From positions 20,272 through 84,271 of the forward strand of contig JBOHQX010000166.1 in the NCBI GenBank assembly GCA_050732395.1: a DNA stretch of 64,000 nt, in the 5' to 3' direction. Shown here piece by piece: positions 36,157-45,039 of the stretch; within the stretch, counting starts at the first letter, position 1; each line of letters opens with the position of its first letter. Position numbers and translations under genes: made by a program. A model generated the notes under the pieces. That model was not told where the DNA came from. It was given only the letters and a program-made list of their open reading frames with translations, and did no database searches. The stretch comes from JBIOXB01 sp050732395 (GTDB taxonomy: Bacteria; Zhuqueibacterota; Zhuqueibacteria; Zhuqueibacterales; Zhuqueibacteraceae).

Positions 36157-36957
36157 TTATCTCACGCTCAAGCCCGCGCCCGCCGCGAAGCTCCAAAAAG
36201 TGCTGAAATTAGCTTCGGCATTGATCTTGACAAACGGTATGATCTTGAAAGTCACTCCCGCGGTTCCTTGCGGAGAGAGCAGGCGGTAGCTCTCATCGAT
36301 TTGAGGCGGCAAGCCGGGGACGGTCAAGTTCAAATCCGTGCGATCGGCGCCGCCGCCGGCGTAAAGCGTGATCACCGGCAGAGATTTACTGATATACGCT
36401 TTCAAGCTCCACGTGCTCACGCTGCCGAAATCAAAGTTATCTGGCACAAGAAGGCCTTGATAACCTCCCATGACGGCAAGCGCCGGGGAACCGGGCTTGT
36501 CTTCCAGCAAACCAATCTTCAGGCCGCCGCCAATGAGCGTGACGTTGCCGCCTTTGGGTTCGCCCTGCACCGGCAAGGTAAAAAACCTGCCATAAACTTC
36601 CAGCCTTGGCAACACCCCGAGGTTACCATGCAACACGCCATAGGAGGTGAACTCCACGCCTTCGAGCGGATCTTTGACCGTGGGAATAATGTCGCGAAAC
36701 TGCTCGGGCACGGGCGAGCCCAGGAACGAAAGTCGCAGGTCGATGCCGCCGATGCGATGCAGTTCCGCCGTATTGACGAAACCCGCGCCCGCCAGCGAAT
36801 TATACAACTCCAATAATGCCTCAATCTGCTTGTCGATTTCATCCTGTTGGAGCGCAGCGGGATCCTGGTCGCTGATCCAGTTGTTGTCCTGCGCGTAACT
36901 GGCGACGACCATCAACGCCATCATTGCGGCGATCAACATGACTCTAAGCTTGTGCAT
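36157..36957 (-). CDS. DUF6588-like outer-membrane protein
   Basis: 266 residues with a signal peptide (MLIAAMMALMVVASYAQ). The mature protein is rich in amphipathic strands with regular glycines (YGVLHGNLGVLPRLEVYGRFF, GGGLKIGLLEDKPGSPALAVMGG in part) and ends in a strand, as in eight-stranded or larger outer-membrane barrels. It matches the general form of DUF6588 proteins of FCB bacteria. GGAG lies upstream of the ATG inside the end of the preceding LipM-like gene, which it overlaps by 25 bases. Function is unknown. Confidence 0.72.
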   Translation of the reverse strand: MHKLRVMLIAAMMALMVVASYAQDNNWISDQDPAALQQDEIDKQIEALLELYNSLAGAGFVNTAELHRIGGIDLRLSFLGSPVPEQFRDIIPTVKDPLEGVEFTSYGVLHGNLGVLPRLEVYGRFFTLPVQGEPKGGNVTLIGGGLKIGLLEDKPGSPALAVMGGYQGLLVPDNFDFGSVSTWSLKAYISKSLPVITLYAGGGADRTDLNLTVPGLPPQIDESYRLLSPQGTAGVTFKIIPFVKINAEANFSTFWSFAAGAGLSVR

Positions 36958-37775
36958 ACAATTTTCTCCTGCTGGTTGGGTTTGTGAATGCGGTAGCGTT
37001 CACTCCCTCTCCCAGCCCACTCGATCTCCTCCGAAAGAGCTTCCACTTCGACAAATTCGAGACGCAGCGTCTTTTCAAAGCCCTGGCGCAACGCTCGCAT
37101 CACCTCCTCAAAACTCGTTGGCTCCGGCAAAATATCGGCAAGCGTGGTGGTGTGCTGCTGCAAACGAACGCGTTCAGCGGCCACCTCCGCCGGCGTGCCC
37201 ACCAGGTATTTCACCAGACGCTCATGCTCGCGCTGGAGCAGAATTGAACCGTGTTGCAGCACGCCGGCGCGAAAACGGCGCTGGGCGCTGCCCACGACTT
37301 TCTTGCCGTTGGCGGTGATTTCATTGCGCGCAGAGCTGGCAAAACAGGCCAGGCGCAGCGGCCTGCCATCGTGATAAAGCTTTTCGCCCGGCGCAAACTC
37401 AATTCCGGCCCCTAACAGTTGCAAACCCGACGCGATCGCTTCGCTGATACGGCGGTAAAAATCCAACGGCAACATTTGATACCACACGTGCGCGGCGGGA
37501 ACAGCAACGCTGTAGGTCAACTCTTCCGCGTGCAAAATCGCGCGTCCGGCCGTCGGCCGCCGCACCACGTCTACGCCGTCCGCTTCACATTTTTGCAAGT
37601 CGATTTCCCCGGCATTTTGATGGTAGCCGAGCGAAATGCAAAAAGGTCGCCAGCGAAAGACACGCAAGGTGGGCAGGTCTTGAAAACCGCCGAGCGCCAG
37701 GGCGGCGTCGAGCGCCATGTTGTAATCACCGCGGCCAAAGCCGGTGTTCAAGAATCGCCAAATCATCATTCTCAT
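36933..37775 (-). CDS. Octanoyltransferase / lipoate-protein ligase family (LipM-like)
   Basis: 280 residues, starting MRMMIWRFLNTG. VFRWRPFCISLGYHQN, VVRRPTAGRAILHAEELTYS and ITANGKKVVGSAQRRF...LQHGSI are the family blocks. A cysteine in LACFASSARNEI lies where LipM enzymes carry their acyl-thioester cysteine, so octanoyl-ACP transfer to H protein is more likely than free lipoate ligation. The 3' end overlaps the DUF6588-like gene. It could lipoylate the glycine cleavage H protein used by gcvT. Confidence 0.82.
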   Translation of the reverse strand: MRMMIWRFLNTGFGRGDYNMALDAALALGGFQDLPTLRVFRWRPFCISLGYHQNAGEIDLQKCEADGVDVVRRPTAGRAILHAEELTYSVAVPAAHVWYQMLPLDFYRRISEAIASGLQLLGAGIEFAPGEKLYHDGRPLRLACFASSARNEITANGKKVVGSAQRRFRAGVLQHGSILLQREHERLVKYLVGTPAEVAAERVRLQQHTTTLADILPEPTSFEEVMRALRQGFEKTLRLEFVEVEALSEEIEWAGRGSERYRIHKPNQQEKIVCTSLESC

Positions 37776-37777
37776 TC

Positions 37778-37866
37778 TGTCATCCCGAAGGGACCTTGGT
37801 TGACTCGGCCAAAGTGCCTATTCTGGGTCTGGATGCCGCACCAACCAAGATCCCTGCGGGATGACA
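37778..37866. repeat. REP-like palindromic element
   Basis: Arms 37778-37802 (TGTCATCCCGAAGGGACC...) and 37842-37866 are 25 bases each and match as inverted copies at all but two positions, with a 39-base spacer. It fills the gap between lpxA and the LipM-like gene and abuts the latter's start codon. The TGTCATCC end is typical of dispersed palindromes in FCB genomes. Confidence 0.8.
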
Positions 37867-37889
37867 CTGCATGGGTTTCGGATGAGCGA

Positions 37890-38690
37890 TTAGCCAATAA
37901 TCCCCCGTTCGCTCTTTTCTATGAACGCCAACACCTCCTGCACTTCTGGAATCAATGTGCCATTTTCGCGAATGCGTTGAACTGCCTGGCTGACATTCAA
38001 TCTACCCTTAAAAATAATGCGGTAGGTGTGTTTCAGAACAGATAGCGTTTCTTCGGAGAAACCGCGACGCCGCAAGCCCACCGAATTCAGACCCGCATAA
38101 GTCAGCGGCTCACCCATGGCGAGAATGTAAGGTGGGACGTCCTTGGCCACGCGATAGAAGCCGCCGATAAAGCTGTGCTTGCCGATGCGCACGAATTGAT
38201 GCACCGGCACCATGCCGCCGAAGCCGGCGTGATCTTCGATCACCACATGCCCGGCCAGCGTGGCGTTATTGGCGAGGATACAATGATTGCCGACGTCGCA
38301 ATCGTGAGCGACGTGAGTATAAGCCATGAGCAGGCAGTGGCTGCCGATCGTGGTCCTGCCGCGCTCGTGTGTACCGCGGTTGAGCGTGGCAAATTCCCGA
38401 ATCACGGTATGGTCGCCGATTTCAAGTGTCGTCTCCTCGTTCTCGAATTTCAAATCCTGCGGAACCGTGCCCAGCACCGCACCAGTGAAAACCTGGCAGT
38501 GCTCGCCCAGGCGCGTGCCCGAGGCCAGATGCACGTGCGGCTTGAGCCGGCACCCGTGGGCGATTCGCACGTTGCCTTCAATAATGCAATAGGGCCCGAT
38601 CTCGACCTCTTCGCCGATTTCGGCTTGTGGATCAACGATCGCAGTGGGATGAATTTTCTTCACAAAGTTGAGCCCGCTTTCAAATTTCAA
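37890..38690 (-). CDS. lpxA: Acyl-ACP--UDP-N-acetylglucosamine O-acyltransferase
   Basis: 266 residues from a TTG at 38690 or 257 from a GTG at 38663; no ATG is available because a stop lies just upstream. The left-handed beta helix hexapeptides start IHPTAIVDPQAEIGEEVEIG. AYTHVAHDCDVGNHCILANN includes the catalytic His, and GGFYRVAKDVPPYILAMGEP is LpxA-specific. It adds the first acyl chain to UDP-GlcNAc in lipid A synthesis. It is followed in the cluster order by lpxC/fabZ upstream and lies on the same strand with a 49-base gap. Confidence 0.94.
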   Translation of the reverse strand: MKFESGLNFVKKIHPTAIVDPQAEIGEEVEIGPYCIIEGNVRIAHGCRLKPHVHLASGTRLGEHCQVFTGAVLGTVPQDLKFENEETTLEIGDHTVIREFATLNRGTHERGRTTIGSHCLLMAYTHVAHDCDVGNHCILANNATLAGHVVIEDHAGFGGMVPVHQFVRIGKHSFIGGFYRVAKDVPPYILAMGEPLTYAGLNSVGLRRRGFSEETLSVLKHTYRIIFKGRLNVSQAVQRIRENGTLIPEVQEVLAFIEKSERGIIG

Positions 38691-38739
38691 TCATCCTCAT
38701 TTTCATTGAAGTTTTGACACTACCAATTCGGCGCTGTCC

Positions 38740-40137
38740 TCACGTCCGGTCCACCACCGCTGCGGACAATTCCGCTTCGCACACCAATTCATTCGCGACA
38801 AAAGCCTTGCCCGACATTTTACAAATGGATTGCCGCAACTTGAGCATTTCCACCTCGAAGCGCACCTGATCGCCTGGCCGCACCGGCTTGCGGAATTTCA
38901 CCTTGTCCACGCCGGTAAAGTAAACCAGCTTGTCTTCGGGATTATCCTGCGTGTTGAGCAGCAAAATACCGCCAGTTTGCGCCATGGCTTCGATCAGCAG
39001 CACCCCCGGCATAATGGGATGTCCGGGAAAGTGGCCTTGAAAAAACGGCTCGTTGAACGTGACGTTCTTGATCCCCACCACGCGCTCGCGCGGCGTCAAA
39101 TCCAAAATGCGATCCACCATGAGAAAAGGATAGCGATGCGGCAGGATGCGTTGGATCGCTTGCGCGTCAAAAACGTATTCGCCGCTGTGCCGGCCCTGGT
39201 ATTTCGAAGTGATTTGAATTTTTTCATACTCTTTGCGGATCCTTTTGACGATCTCGACGTTGGCGGCGTGGCCGGAGCGCGCGGCTTGTACGTGTGCCTT
39301 TAGCGGCACGCCCAGCAGTGCGAGATCTCCGAGCAAGTCCAGCGCCTTGTGGCGCGCCGGCTCGTTCTTGTAACGCAGCTCGCCGGGATTCAAATGACCG
39401 TTCTTTTCGATGCTGCGCAAATCGAGGTGCGGGCCAAAGATCTTACTGAGGTGATCGATTTCCTGGCTTTTGACCTCCCGGTCGGTGAACACCACGGCAT
39501 TGTCGAGGCTGCCGCCCTTGATCAAGCCTTGGCGGTACAAATCTTCGACTTCCGAGAGCAAGCAAAACGTGCGCGCCGGGGCAAACTCGGTCTCGAATTC
39601 CTTGAGGGAATAGATCGCGGTATATTGCGTGCCGACGCTGGGGGTTTTATAATCTATCAAAAAGGTGATGCGAAACTCGTCGGACGGAAACACCACGATA
39701 TCCACGCCATTTTTTTCGTCGGAGTAGGCGATGGTTTTTTCAATCACAAGGTAATCGCGCGGGGAGCTTTGCTTGACCGTACCGGCTTCTTTGAGCACCT
39801 GAACGAATGGCAATGCGCTGCCGTCGCAGACCGGTGGCTCGTTGTTGTCCAGCTCGATGACGACGTTGTCGATGCGCAAACCTGCAATCGCGGCCATCAC
39901 GTGCTCGACCGTGTGCACGACCACTGGTCCTTTGCCGATGGTCGTGCCTCGTGCGGTACTAATGACGTGATCGATGTCGGCCTTGATTTGTGGGGCACCT
40001 TCGAGATCGGGCCGGCGAAAGAAAATGCCGGCATTGGGCGGCGCCGGATGAAACGTTATCGTAGTTTTGTTGCCGGTGTGCAACCCCACACCGGATATCG
40101 TCGCGGGTTGCGCGATGGTTTGTTGTTCTTCAAACAT
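38740..40137 (-). CDS. lpxC/fabZ: Bifunctional UDP-3-O-acyl-GlcNAc deacetylase / 3-hydroxyacyl-ACP dehydratase
   Basis: 465 residues from the ATG at 40137 with GAGGGAGA upstream. The N-terminal 310 residues are LpxC: GVGLHTGNKTT, TVEHVMAAIAG and LGDLALLG with HVQAARSGHAANVEIV carry zinc and catalytic residues. The C-terminal 145 residues are FabZ: ILPHRYPFLMVDRIL and FFQGHFPGHPIMPGVLLIEAMAQ with the catalytic His and Glu. The fusion is characteristic of Bacteroidetes, Chlorobi and relatives. It links lipid A commitment with fatty acid elongation. Confidence 0.96.
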   Translation of the reverse strand: MFEEQQTIAQPATISGVGLHTGNKTTITFHPAPPNAGIFFRRPDLEGAPQIKADIDHVISTARGTTIGKGPVVVHTVEHVMAAIAGLRIDNVVIELDNNEPPVCDGSALPFVQVLKEAGTVKQSSPRDYLVIEKTIAYSDEKNGVDIVVFPSDEFRITFLIDYKTPSVGTQYTAIYSLKEFETEFAPARTFCLLSEVEDLYRQGLIKGGSLDNAVVFTDREVKSQEIDHLSKIFGPHLDLRSIEKNGHLNPGELRYKNEPARHKALDLLGDLALLGVPLKAHVQAARSGHAANVEIVKRIRKEYEKIQITSKYQGRHSGEYVFDAQAIQRILPHRYPFLMVDRILDLTPRERVVGIKNVTFNEPFFQGHFPGHPIMPGVLLIEAMAQTGGILLLNTQDNPEDKLVYFTGVDKVKFRKPVRPGDQVRFEVEMLKLRQSICKMSGKAFVANELVCEAELSAAVVDRT

Positions 40138-40252
40138 CAAATCTCCCTCTCAGAGCATATAAAAATAAAGCTTGTGGTCACCCTGAGCGGAGCGGCGTCA
40201 CAGGGTGGGGATGATCAGGCTTGGACCACATTCATCCGAAGGCGTGAGGTTT

Positions 40253-41323
40253 TCACGACGTCTGTTGGCTCTCGGTACCATCTTCGCTGTGGTCAATCCT
40301 CAACATTTTTTCAATGACCCGCACGCGCTGCAAAAGTTGGGGCAGGCGGCGAAGGGAGGCTTCTTCACGTTTGGCCTTACGATGCTCACGTGCGGGATAC
40401 CCCGATACCACCAGGCCCGCGGGAACGGATTTGGTCACACCGGCTTGTGCACCGAGCATGGCACGGTCGCCTATTTCAATATGCCCGACAAGACCGACCT
40501 GGCCGCCAATAGTCACCTCCCTGCCAATGGTGGTACTGCCCGAGATCCCGGTTTGCGCCGCAATCACGGTATTCTCACCGATGGTAACGTTGTGCGCGAC
40601 ATGCACCAGGTTGTCCAGTTTTGCTCCGCGCTTGACGCGGGTTTCGCCGAACGTGCCGCGATCGATGCAGCAATTCGCACCAATCTCGACGTCATCCTCA
40701 AGCACCACCGTGCCGAGGTGCGGAATCTTGTGCTGGCGGCCGTCATAGGGGACGTAACCGAATCCGTCTGAGCCGATGACGCTGCCGAATTGAATGATCA
40801 CGTTTTTGCCGATGCGCACTTCGTGCGCGACGCGCACGCCCGCGCACAAGATCGTATTCGCGCCGACGCGCGAGCTCCGGCCCACGTAACATTGCGCACC
40901 GATTTGCACTCTATCTTCGAGTTCACAATCATCAGCAATGATCGTATAGGGCCCGATCGCGACGGCCTCTCCCAGGCGCACGTTCATGCCGATTTGTGCG
41001 GTGCCGGCGACGCCCGTCGCCACGGCTGGCGCCGGCAAAAACTGCCGTAAAATTCGTACAAAGGCGAAATACGGATTGGCGACGCGAATCAGCGTGAGAT
41101 GGCGGGCAACTGTGGGTGGCGTGCTGCTCGGATCAATGAAAACGGCCGAGGCGGCAGTGTTCGTCAAGTGTTCCAGATAACGCGGTTGCGCAATAAAGGA
41201 CAAATCGCCAGCGCCGGCTTGCGTGATGGGCGCCACCCCGGTAATGAGGGTGTGCGCGTCTCCTGCAATTGTGCCCTCGGTCAGTCTTGCGACTTCCGCT
41301 ACGCTCAATGGCGCGAGCTTCAC
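40253..41323 (-). CDS. lpxD: UDP-3-O-(3-hydroxyacyl)glucosamine N-acyltransferase
   Basis: 356 residues. The N-terminal domain (VAEVARLTEGTIAGDAHTLI) is LpxD-specific, followed by the hexapeptide beta helix with IGSDGFGYVPYDGRQHKIPH and the catalytic His in LVHVAHNVTIGENTV. A short alpha-helical C-terminus follows (REEASLRRLPQLLQRV). It adds the second acyl chain in lipid A synthesis. It lies between the Skp-like gene and lpxC/fabZ, the usual order. The 115-base gap to lpxC/fabZ contains a REP-like fragment (CACCCTG 40179-40185 with CAGGGTG 40201-40207). Confidence 0.95.
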   Translation of the reverse strand: MKLAPLSVAEVARLTEGTIAGDAHTLITGVAPITQAGAGDLSFIAQPRYLEHLTNTAASAVFIDPSSTPPTVARHLTLIRVANPYFAFVRILRQFLPAPAVATGVAGTAQIGMNVRLGEAVAIGPYTIIADDCELEDRVQIGAQCYVGRSSRVGANTILCAGVRVAHEVRIGKNVIIQFGSVIGSDGFGYVPYDGRQHKIPHLGTVVLEDDVEIGANCCIDRGTFGETRVKRGAKLDNLVHVAHNVTIGENTVIAAQTGISGSTTIGREVTIGGQVGLVGHIEIGDRAMLGAQAGVTKSVPAGLVVSGYPAREHRKAKREEASLRRLPQLLQRVRVIEKMLRIDHSEDGTESQQTS

Positions 41324-41456
41324 CCGGCCTCCTGCTAACGTTTCTTGTGAAATCGGCTCATGGCCGCAAAGTAACTATAGCGCCTACCCGGTTTCGGGGA
41401 GTCTTTCATTCATCCCGCCGCAGCGGGAGAAGTCTGCGCTGGGTTCATTATAACAA

Positions 41457-41490
41457 TGCCCCGACTCGGCTTCCGCACTATACAAAAGCC
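41457..41490 (-). terminator. Hairpin between Skp-like gene and lpxD, possible attenuator
   Basis: TGCCC and CGGCTT segments (41457-41472) pair with AAGCC and GGGCA (41476-41490). On the minus strand the stem is followed by TTGTTATAAT, a weak tail; the TATAAT (41447-41452) might instead be a promoter -10 box for lpxD. Either reading is tentative. Confidence 0.35.
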
Positions 41491-41521
41491 GATCAGGGCA
41501 CTGTCGAGATGAGGCAAAAGT

Positions 41522-42097
41522 CTAGTTGCTCGAGCTCTTGGTCGCCGCGCTCTTGGTGGTGGTCGCGCCTGCGGCTTTATTCAGCTCCTCGATCACCTTC
41601 GCGGTCAGATCCGGCTGGCCGGTTCCGGCATACACGATGTTGCCCGCAATGGTGTCAAAAATATAGTCGTATTTCTCGTCAGCACCGAGCTTCTTGATCA
41701 CGGTTTGCACTTTTTCAATGATCGGCTTCATCAGCTCATTTTGTTTTTTATACGCCTCGCCTTGCTGGCCCCATTTTTCCTGCTGGAATTGTTGAAAGCG
41801 CAGATAGAGATTCTGCAAATCGGTTTCCTTTTCTTTGCGCTTCTCGTCACTCAGCAGCAAGGCTTGCGACTCGAGCTCATCCTGCTTGGTTTGCAGCTCG
41901 CGCTGCATGTTACGAGCTTCATCTTCCCAGCCCTTGTTGACTTCGGCCAACTGCTTCTGCGCATCCTGCGCTTCTTTATAGCTTTCAAGAATTTTCTGCG
42001 AGTCCACGTAGCCGATTTTAATCTGCGCCGCGGTAGGATAGGCGAACGCCATCAGCGCTGCCGAGATGACGCCCATCCCGAAGAGTGATTTTCTCAC
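41522..42097 (-). CDS. OmpH/Skp family periplasmic chaperone
   Basis: 191 residues from a GTG at 42097; it is preceded by a perfect AAGGAGG five bases away, which decides the start against the longer frame. A signal peptide ends near YPTAAQ. IKIGYVDSQKILESYKEAQ starts the mature domain and a long charged coiled-coil (about 50-140) forms the Skp tentacles, ending KYDYIFDTIAGNIVYAG and a Thr/Ser-rich tail. It escorts unfolded outer-membrane proteins to BamA, whose gene lies just upstream. Confidence 0.9.
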   Translation of the reverse strand: MRKSLFGMGVISAALMAFAYPTAAQIKIGYVDSQKILESYKEAQDAQKQLAEVNKGWEDEARNMQRELQTKQDELESQALLLSDEKRKEKETDLQNLYLRFQQFQQEKWGQQGEAYKKQNELMKPIIEKVQTVIKKLGADEKYDYIFDTIAGNIVYAGTGQPDLTAKVIEELNKAAGATTTKSAATKSSSN

Positions 42098-42172
42098 CCC
42101 GACCTCCTTGTTTGATGATGATAATAAGAAATACATGTTTGTTCTCATGCTTTTGGGGTTACATCTTACACG

Positions 42173-42219
42173 TTACACGTTACACCTTACACGAGCAACG
42201 TGTAAGGTGTAACGTGTAA
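42173..42219. repeat. Palindrome built from TTACAC words, copy B (perfect)
   Basis: A 21-base left arm (42173-42193, starting TTACACGTTACACC) is perfectly inverted at 42199-42219 across a five-base loop. An additional TTACACG word lies just before the arm. The left arm is identical to 20830-20850. It fills the gap between bamA and the Skp-like gene, so it would form a stable hairpin in their transcript. Confidence 0.9.
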
Positions 42220-42235
42220 TCTATTCATCGCAAAC

Positions 42236-44557
42236 CTAGAAACTCTTCCCGAACACAAAATGCGGTTTCCACTGGCCGATGCGCCGGCCGGTGATAGGGT
42301 TGACGTAATCGAAGCCGTAGGCATAGTCGAATCCGATAATACCCAGCAGCGGCATGAACAAGCGCGCGCCCACGCCTGCGGCGCGCCGCAAATCGCGCGG
42401 GTTGGTGTGTGCCAGATCCGACCAGGTATTGCCTGCTTCCACGAACGTCAACGCGAAAATCGTGGGATTCGGGGAAATCGGCACGCGGAACTCTGCCTGA
42501 TATTTCAACATGGTGCGATGCAAAGGAGGATTGGCCACGCGCAGAGGATCTTCATACCCGCGCAGCGCGATCGAATTGCTCAAACCTTCGCCGCCCATAT
42601 AGAAGTAGTCTAGATAGGGAACCTGGCTATCGGTGGTCAGCTTGTCCAGATAACCGGCCTTGAAGCCGACGAGCAAAACAAATTGACCGAAGGTCGGGAG
42701 GAACCAATCGGCGTCGAACTGGTGCTTGTGAAAACCGACGTTGCCGTACAACGGGCCGCCCGCGAGCTCCGAAGTCAACGATACTTGTGAGCCGGCCGTC
42801 GGGAACTCAGGACGGTTCAAGCTGTTGCGGCTGAAAATGGCTGTAATCGAGCTGGAGGTAAACACATTCGTTCGCAGCACAACGTCCGAGTACTCTTGCC
42901 GCTGAAAACGATAAATCCCGTCAAGGCGAAAGTAATTATCCGGCCAACTCAAGCGACGACCCAAGCGCACCGAACCGCCCTGCGAGCGGCCGGCATAGTA
43001 GTCGAAGCCCGCGGTCTGGCCAAAGCCAATGCTGGAAGATGACACTGCGCTGCGTTTGGTGTCGAAGATGCTGAAGCTGGCCAGCGTGGGCGTGTCGAAC
43101 AGCCAGGGTTCCGTAAAGCCGATTTGAAACGACCGGTAGTATTTACCGAAATTCCAATCGAAGGAGAGGCGCTGCCCTTTGCCCATAAAATTATTCATCG
43201 CGACGCCGATCGCACCGATGATTTTGTCGCGTTCGCTCCAGCCCGCGCTCATGTTCGCAGTATCGGTGGACTTTTCCGCAACTTCGACCAAAACATCGAC
43301 TTTGTCATCGGAGATGGGACGGACGTCCGGCTTGACGTCGGAAAAATAATTGAGCACGAACACTTCGCGCTGGCTGCGAATCAGCGCTTCACGGCTGAAA
43401 ACGTCCCCCGGCCGGACAAACAGCTCGCGGCGGATGACCTTCTCTTTGGTCTTGGTGTTGCCCGTGATTTGAATACGATTGATGGTGACAGCGGTGCCCT
43501 CGGTCACCAAAAAATGCAAATTCACGATGTTGTTTTCGGAAACCTTCTCGACCGGGTTGACGGTGGCGAAGATATAGCCGGCATCATAGTACATGCTACC
43601 CAGGCGCTCGACCACGGCTTCCTGCAATTGCTTGGCGTTGAATTCATCCTTTTTGGAAAAACCCAGGCGGCTCGCCAGGAACCAGTCCGGATAAAGCTTG
43701 TTGCCTTCCCAGGTGATGTCCCCGATGTAATACTTTTCGCCCTCTGCCACCCAGAGGTCGATGAACATCTCCCTCTTATCCGCGCTGTAGTAAATGGAAT
43801 CGCGCAACACTTCGGCGTCGCGGAAGCCGTGCTCGCGATAGAACTCCACGACTTTTCCCTTGTCTTCGCGGAACTTTTCCTCGTCAAAATCACCGCCGCC
43901 GAAAAGGCCATTCTGCTTGGTGCCTTTCAATTGCTTGCGCAGCCCGCCGTCGTCGAAGGCGGCGTTGCCTTGAAAAGCAATGGCCTTGATTTGAACCTTG
44001 TTGCCTTCGTGAATTTTGACGAGCAAATTGACCTGGTCCTCGGCGGCCGGAGCCAATTCGGCCTGAATCTCGGCCAGCAAAAATCCTTTGTCTTCGTAGA
44101 GCTTTCGTACCTTGCGTTCAGTCCGCGCAGTCTCACGCGGGCTGATGATCTGCCCCTTGAAAAACGTCAACTCCTTCTCGATATCTTTCTTCTTGACTCT
44201 GGCATTCCCTTCCAATTCTATTTTATTCAGGCGTGGAAACTCGCTGACGCGCAGTGTCAAATAGACCCCGTCTCCGACCTGCCGGTCCAGCAAGATCGCG
44301 ATATCGGAAAACATGTCCAGGCCCCAGAGCTGCTTGATGGCATTCTGCAAGTCGTCGCCGGTAACGACTTGTCCGATATTCAAACCCGAGCTGAGTTTGA
44401 TGAAATTTCCATCGGCAGTCTTGTTGCCTTCCACGGAAAGGCCCAGGAGCTTGAAGCTGCTCTGCCGTTGTGCCAGGGAGGGCGCGGCAGCCAGGCAGCA
44501 CAACAACGTGAACAGCAAGTGGAAAGTGCGGCGAAAAGTCATGTCTCTTTTTGTCAT
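42236..44557 (-). CDS. bamA: Outer-membrane protein assembly factor BamA
   Basis: About 773 residues from ATG 44557; ATG 44542 is an alternative, both before a signal peptide ending SLAQ. Five POTRA domains occupy about residues 25-430, with markers such as LNKIELEGNARVKKKDIEKEL and VTINRIQITGNTKTKEKVIRR. The C-terminal barrel has YMGGEGLSNSIALRGYEDP and the family motif GVGARLFMPLLGIIGFDYAYG, and ends in Phe as barrel substrates do. It folds and inserts outer-membrane proteins. It is the first gene of the envelope cluster; a promoter is visible upstream (44644-44672). Confidence 0.95.
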   Translation of the reverse strand: MTKRDMTFRRTFHLLFTLLCCLAAAPSLAQRQSSFKLLGLSVEGNKTADGNFIKLSSGLNIGQVVTGDDLQNAIKQLWGLDMFSDIAILLDRQVGDGVYLTLRVSEFPRLNKIELEGNARVKKKDIEKELTFFKGQIISPRETARTERKVRKLYEDKGFLLAEIQAELAPAAEDQVNLLVKIHEGNKVQIKAIAFQGNAAFDDGGLRKQLKGTKQNGLFGGGDFDEEKFREDKGKVVEFYREHGFRDAEVLRDSIYYSADKREMFIDLWVAEGEKYYIGDITWEGNKLYPDWFLASRLGFSKKDEFNAKQLQEAVVERLGSMYYDAGYIFATVNPVEKVSENNIVNLHFLVTEGTAVTINRIQITGNTKTKEKVIRRELFVRPGDVFSREALIRSQREVFVLNYFSDVKPDVRPISDDKVDVLVEVAEKSTDTANMSAGWSERDKIIGAIGVAMNNFMGKGQRLSFDWNFGKYYRSFQIGFTEPWLFDTPTLASFSIFDTKRSAVSSSSIGFGQTAGFDYYAGRSQGGSVRLGRRLSWPDNYFRLDGIYRFQRQEYSDVVLRTNVFTSSSITAIFSRNSLNRPEFPTAGSQVSLTSELAGGPLYGNVGFHKHQFDADWFLPTFGQFVLLVGFKAGYLDKLTTDSQVPYLDYFYMGGEGLSNSIALRGYEDPLRVANPPLHRTMLKYQAEFRVPISPNPTIFALTFVEAGNTWSDLAHTNPRDLRRAAGVGARLFMPLLGIIGFDYAYGFDYVNPITGRRIGQWKPHFVFGKSF

Positions 44558-44643
44558 CTCTAACGACCTAAACCCGGATAAAACAGAAGAATTGAGGGCA
44601 GAAAAATGCTTCATAAAAGCGTTTGCACGCTATCAAGGTAATA

Positions 44644-44672
44644 AAATTAGGCATTTTTTGCTGGAATGTAAA
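44644..44672 (-). promoter_or_regulatory. Candidate sigma-70 promoter for bamA
   Basis: On the minus strand TTTACA (44667-44672) and TAATTT (44644-44649) are separated by 17 bases. It lies about 87 bases upstream of the bamA start. The divergent gap 44558-44917 otherwise holds only the promoter of the plus-strand RHS gene. Confidence 0.5.
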
Positions 44673-44860
44673 GCAGAATTTTTCAGGTAAAAACGCCGAC
44701 CTATAAGACTTCCAACGCCGCCTATTAGTTTCCTGAAAAATGAAGATTTAAGCGAGAAGAAGGAGGCGATTGCACCTGGTATAAATATTATTGAGGTTAC
44801 AGCGGCGAATCTGTTCTACATTTCTCCACAGGGTGGCTTACGATAAGTCCAAGTTTCTTC

Positions 44861-44890
44861 TTGACATTTACCTCGCAATTGTCGCATTAT
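44861..44890 (+). promoter_or_regulatory. Promoter and strong ribosome site for the RHS gene
   Basis: TTGACA (44861-44866) and CATTAT (44885-44890) are 18 bases apart. GGAGG (44908-44912) precedes the ATG at 44918 by five bases. This combination shows that translation starts at 44918 with MARALKTRPAILCGF, a signal peptide, in a frame one step off that of the long downstream ORF. Confidence 0.6.
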
Positions 44891-44997
44891 GCCTCCCGTC
44901 CATTCATGGAGGAAAACATGGCGCGCGCCCTCAAAACTCGCCCCGCTATTCTGTGCGGATTCATGGGTTGCTTCCTCATTGCTTTCAATAATCTGCT

Positions 44998-45004
44998 TTT
45001 TTTC
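44998..45004 (+). promoter_or_regulatory. T TTT TTC slippery heptamer at the frame change of the RHS gene
   Basis: In the frame of the 44918 start the codons read CTT TTT TTC, so T TTT TTC is in the exact X XXY YYZ register of -1 ribosomal slippage. A slip of one base back leads from the signal peptide into the frame of the 45040-47208 ORF (FFQHEPNL...). Without it the zero frame ends at 45193. A homopolymer of seven T may also slip in replication or transcription, or be an assembly error. Confidence 0.6.
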
Positions 45005-45039
45005 AACACGAGCCCAACCTCCCAAGGTTTCAACCTCCG

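Noticed and set aside
43124..44563. Plus-strand open frame of 479 codons opposite bamA
   Set aside because: It is the antisense shadow of bamA, which has full POTRA and barrel motifs; the frame has no ribosome site or family resemblance.
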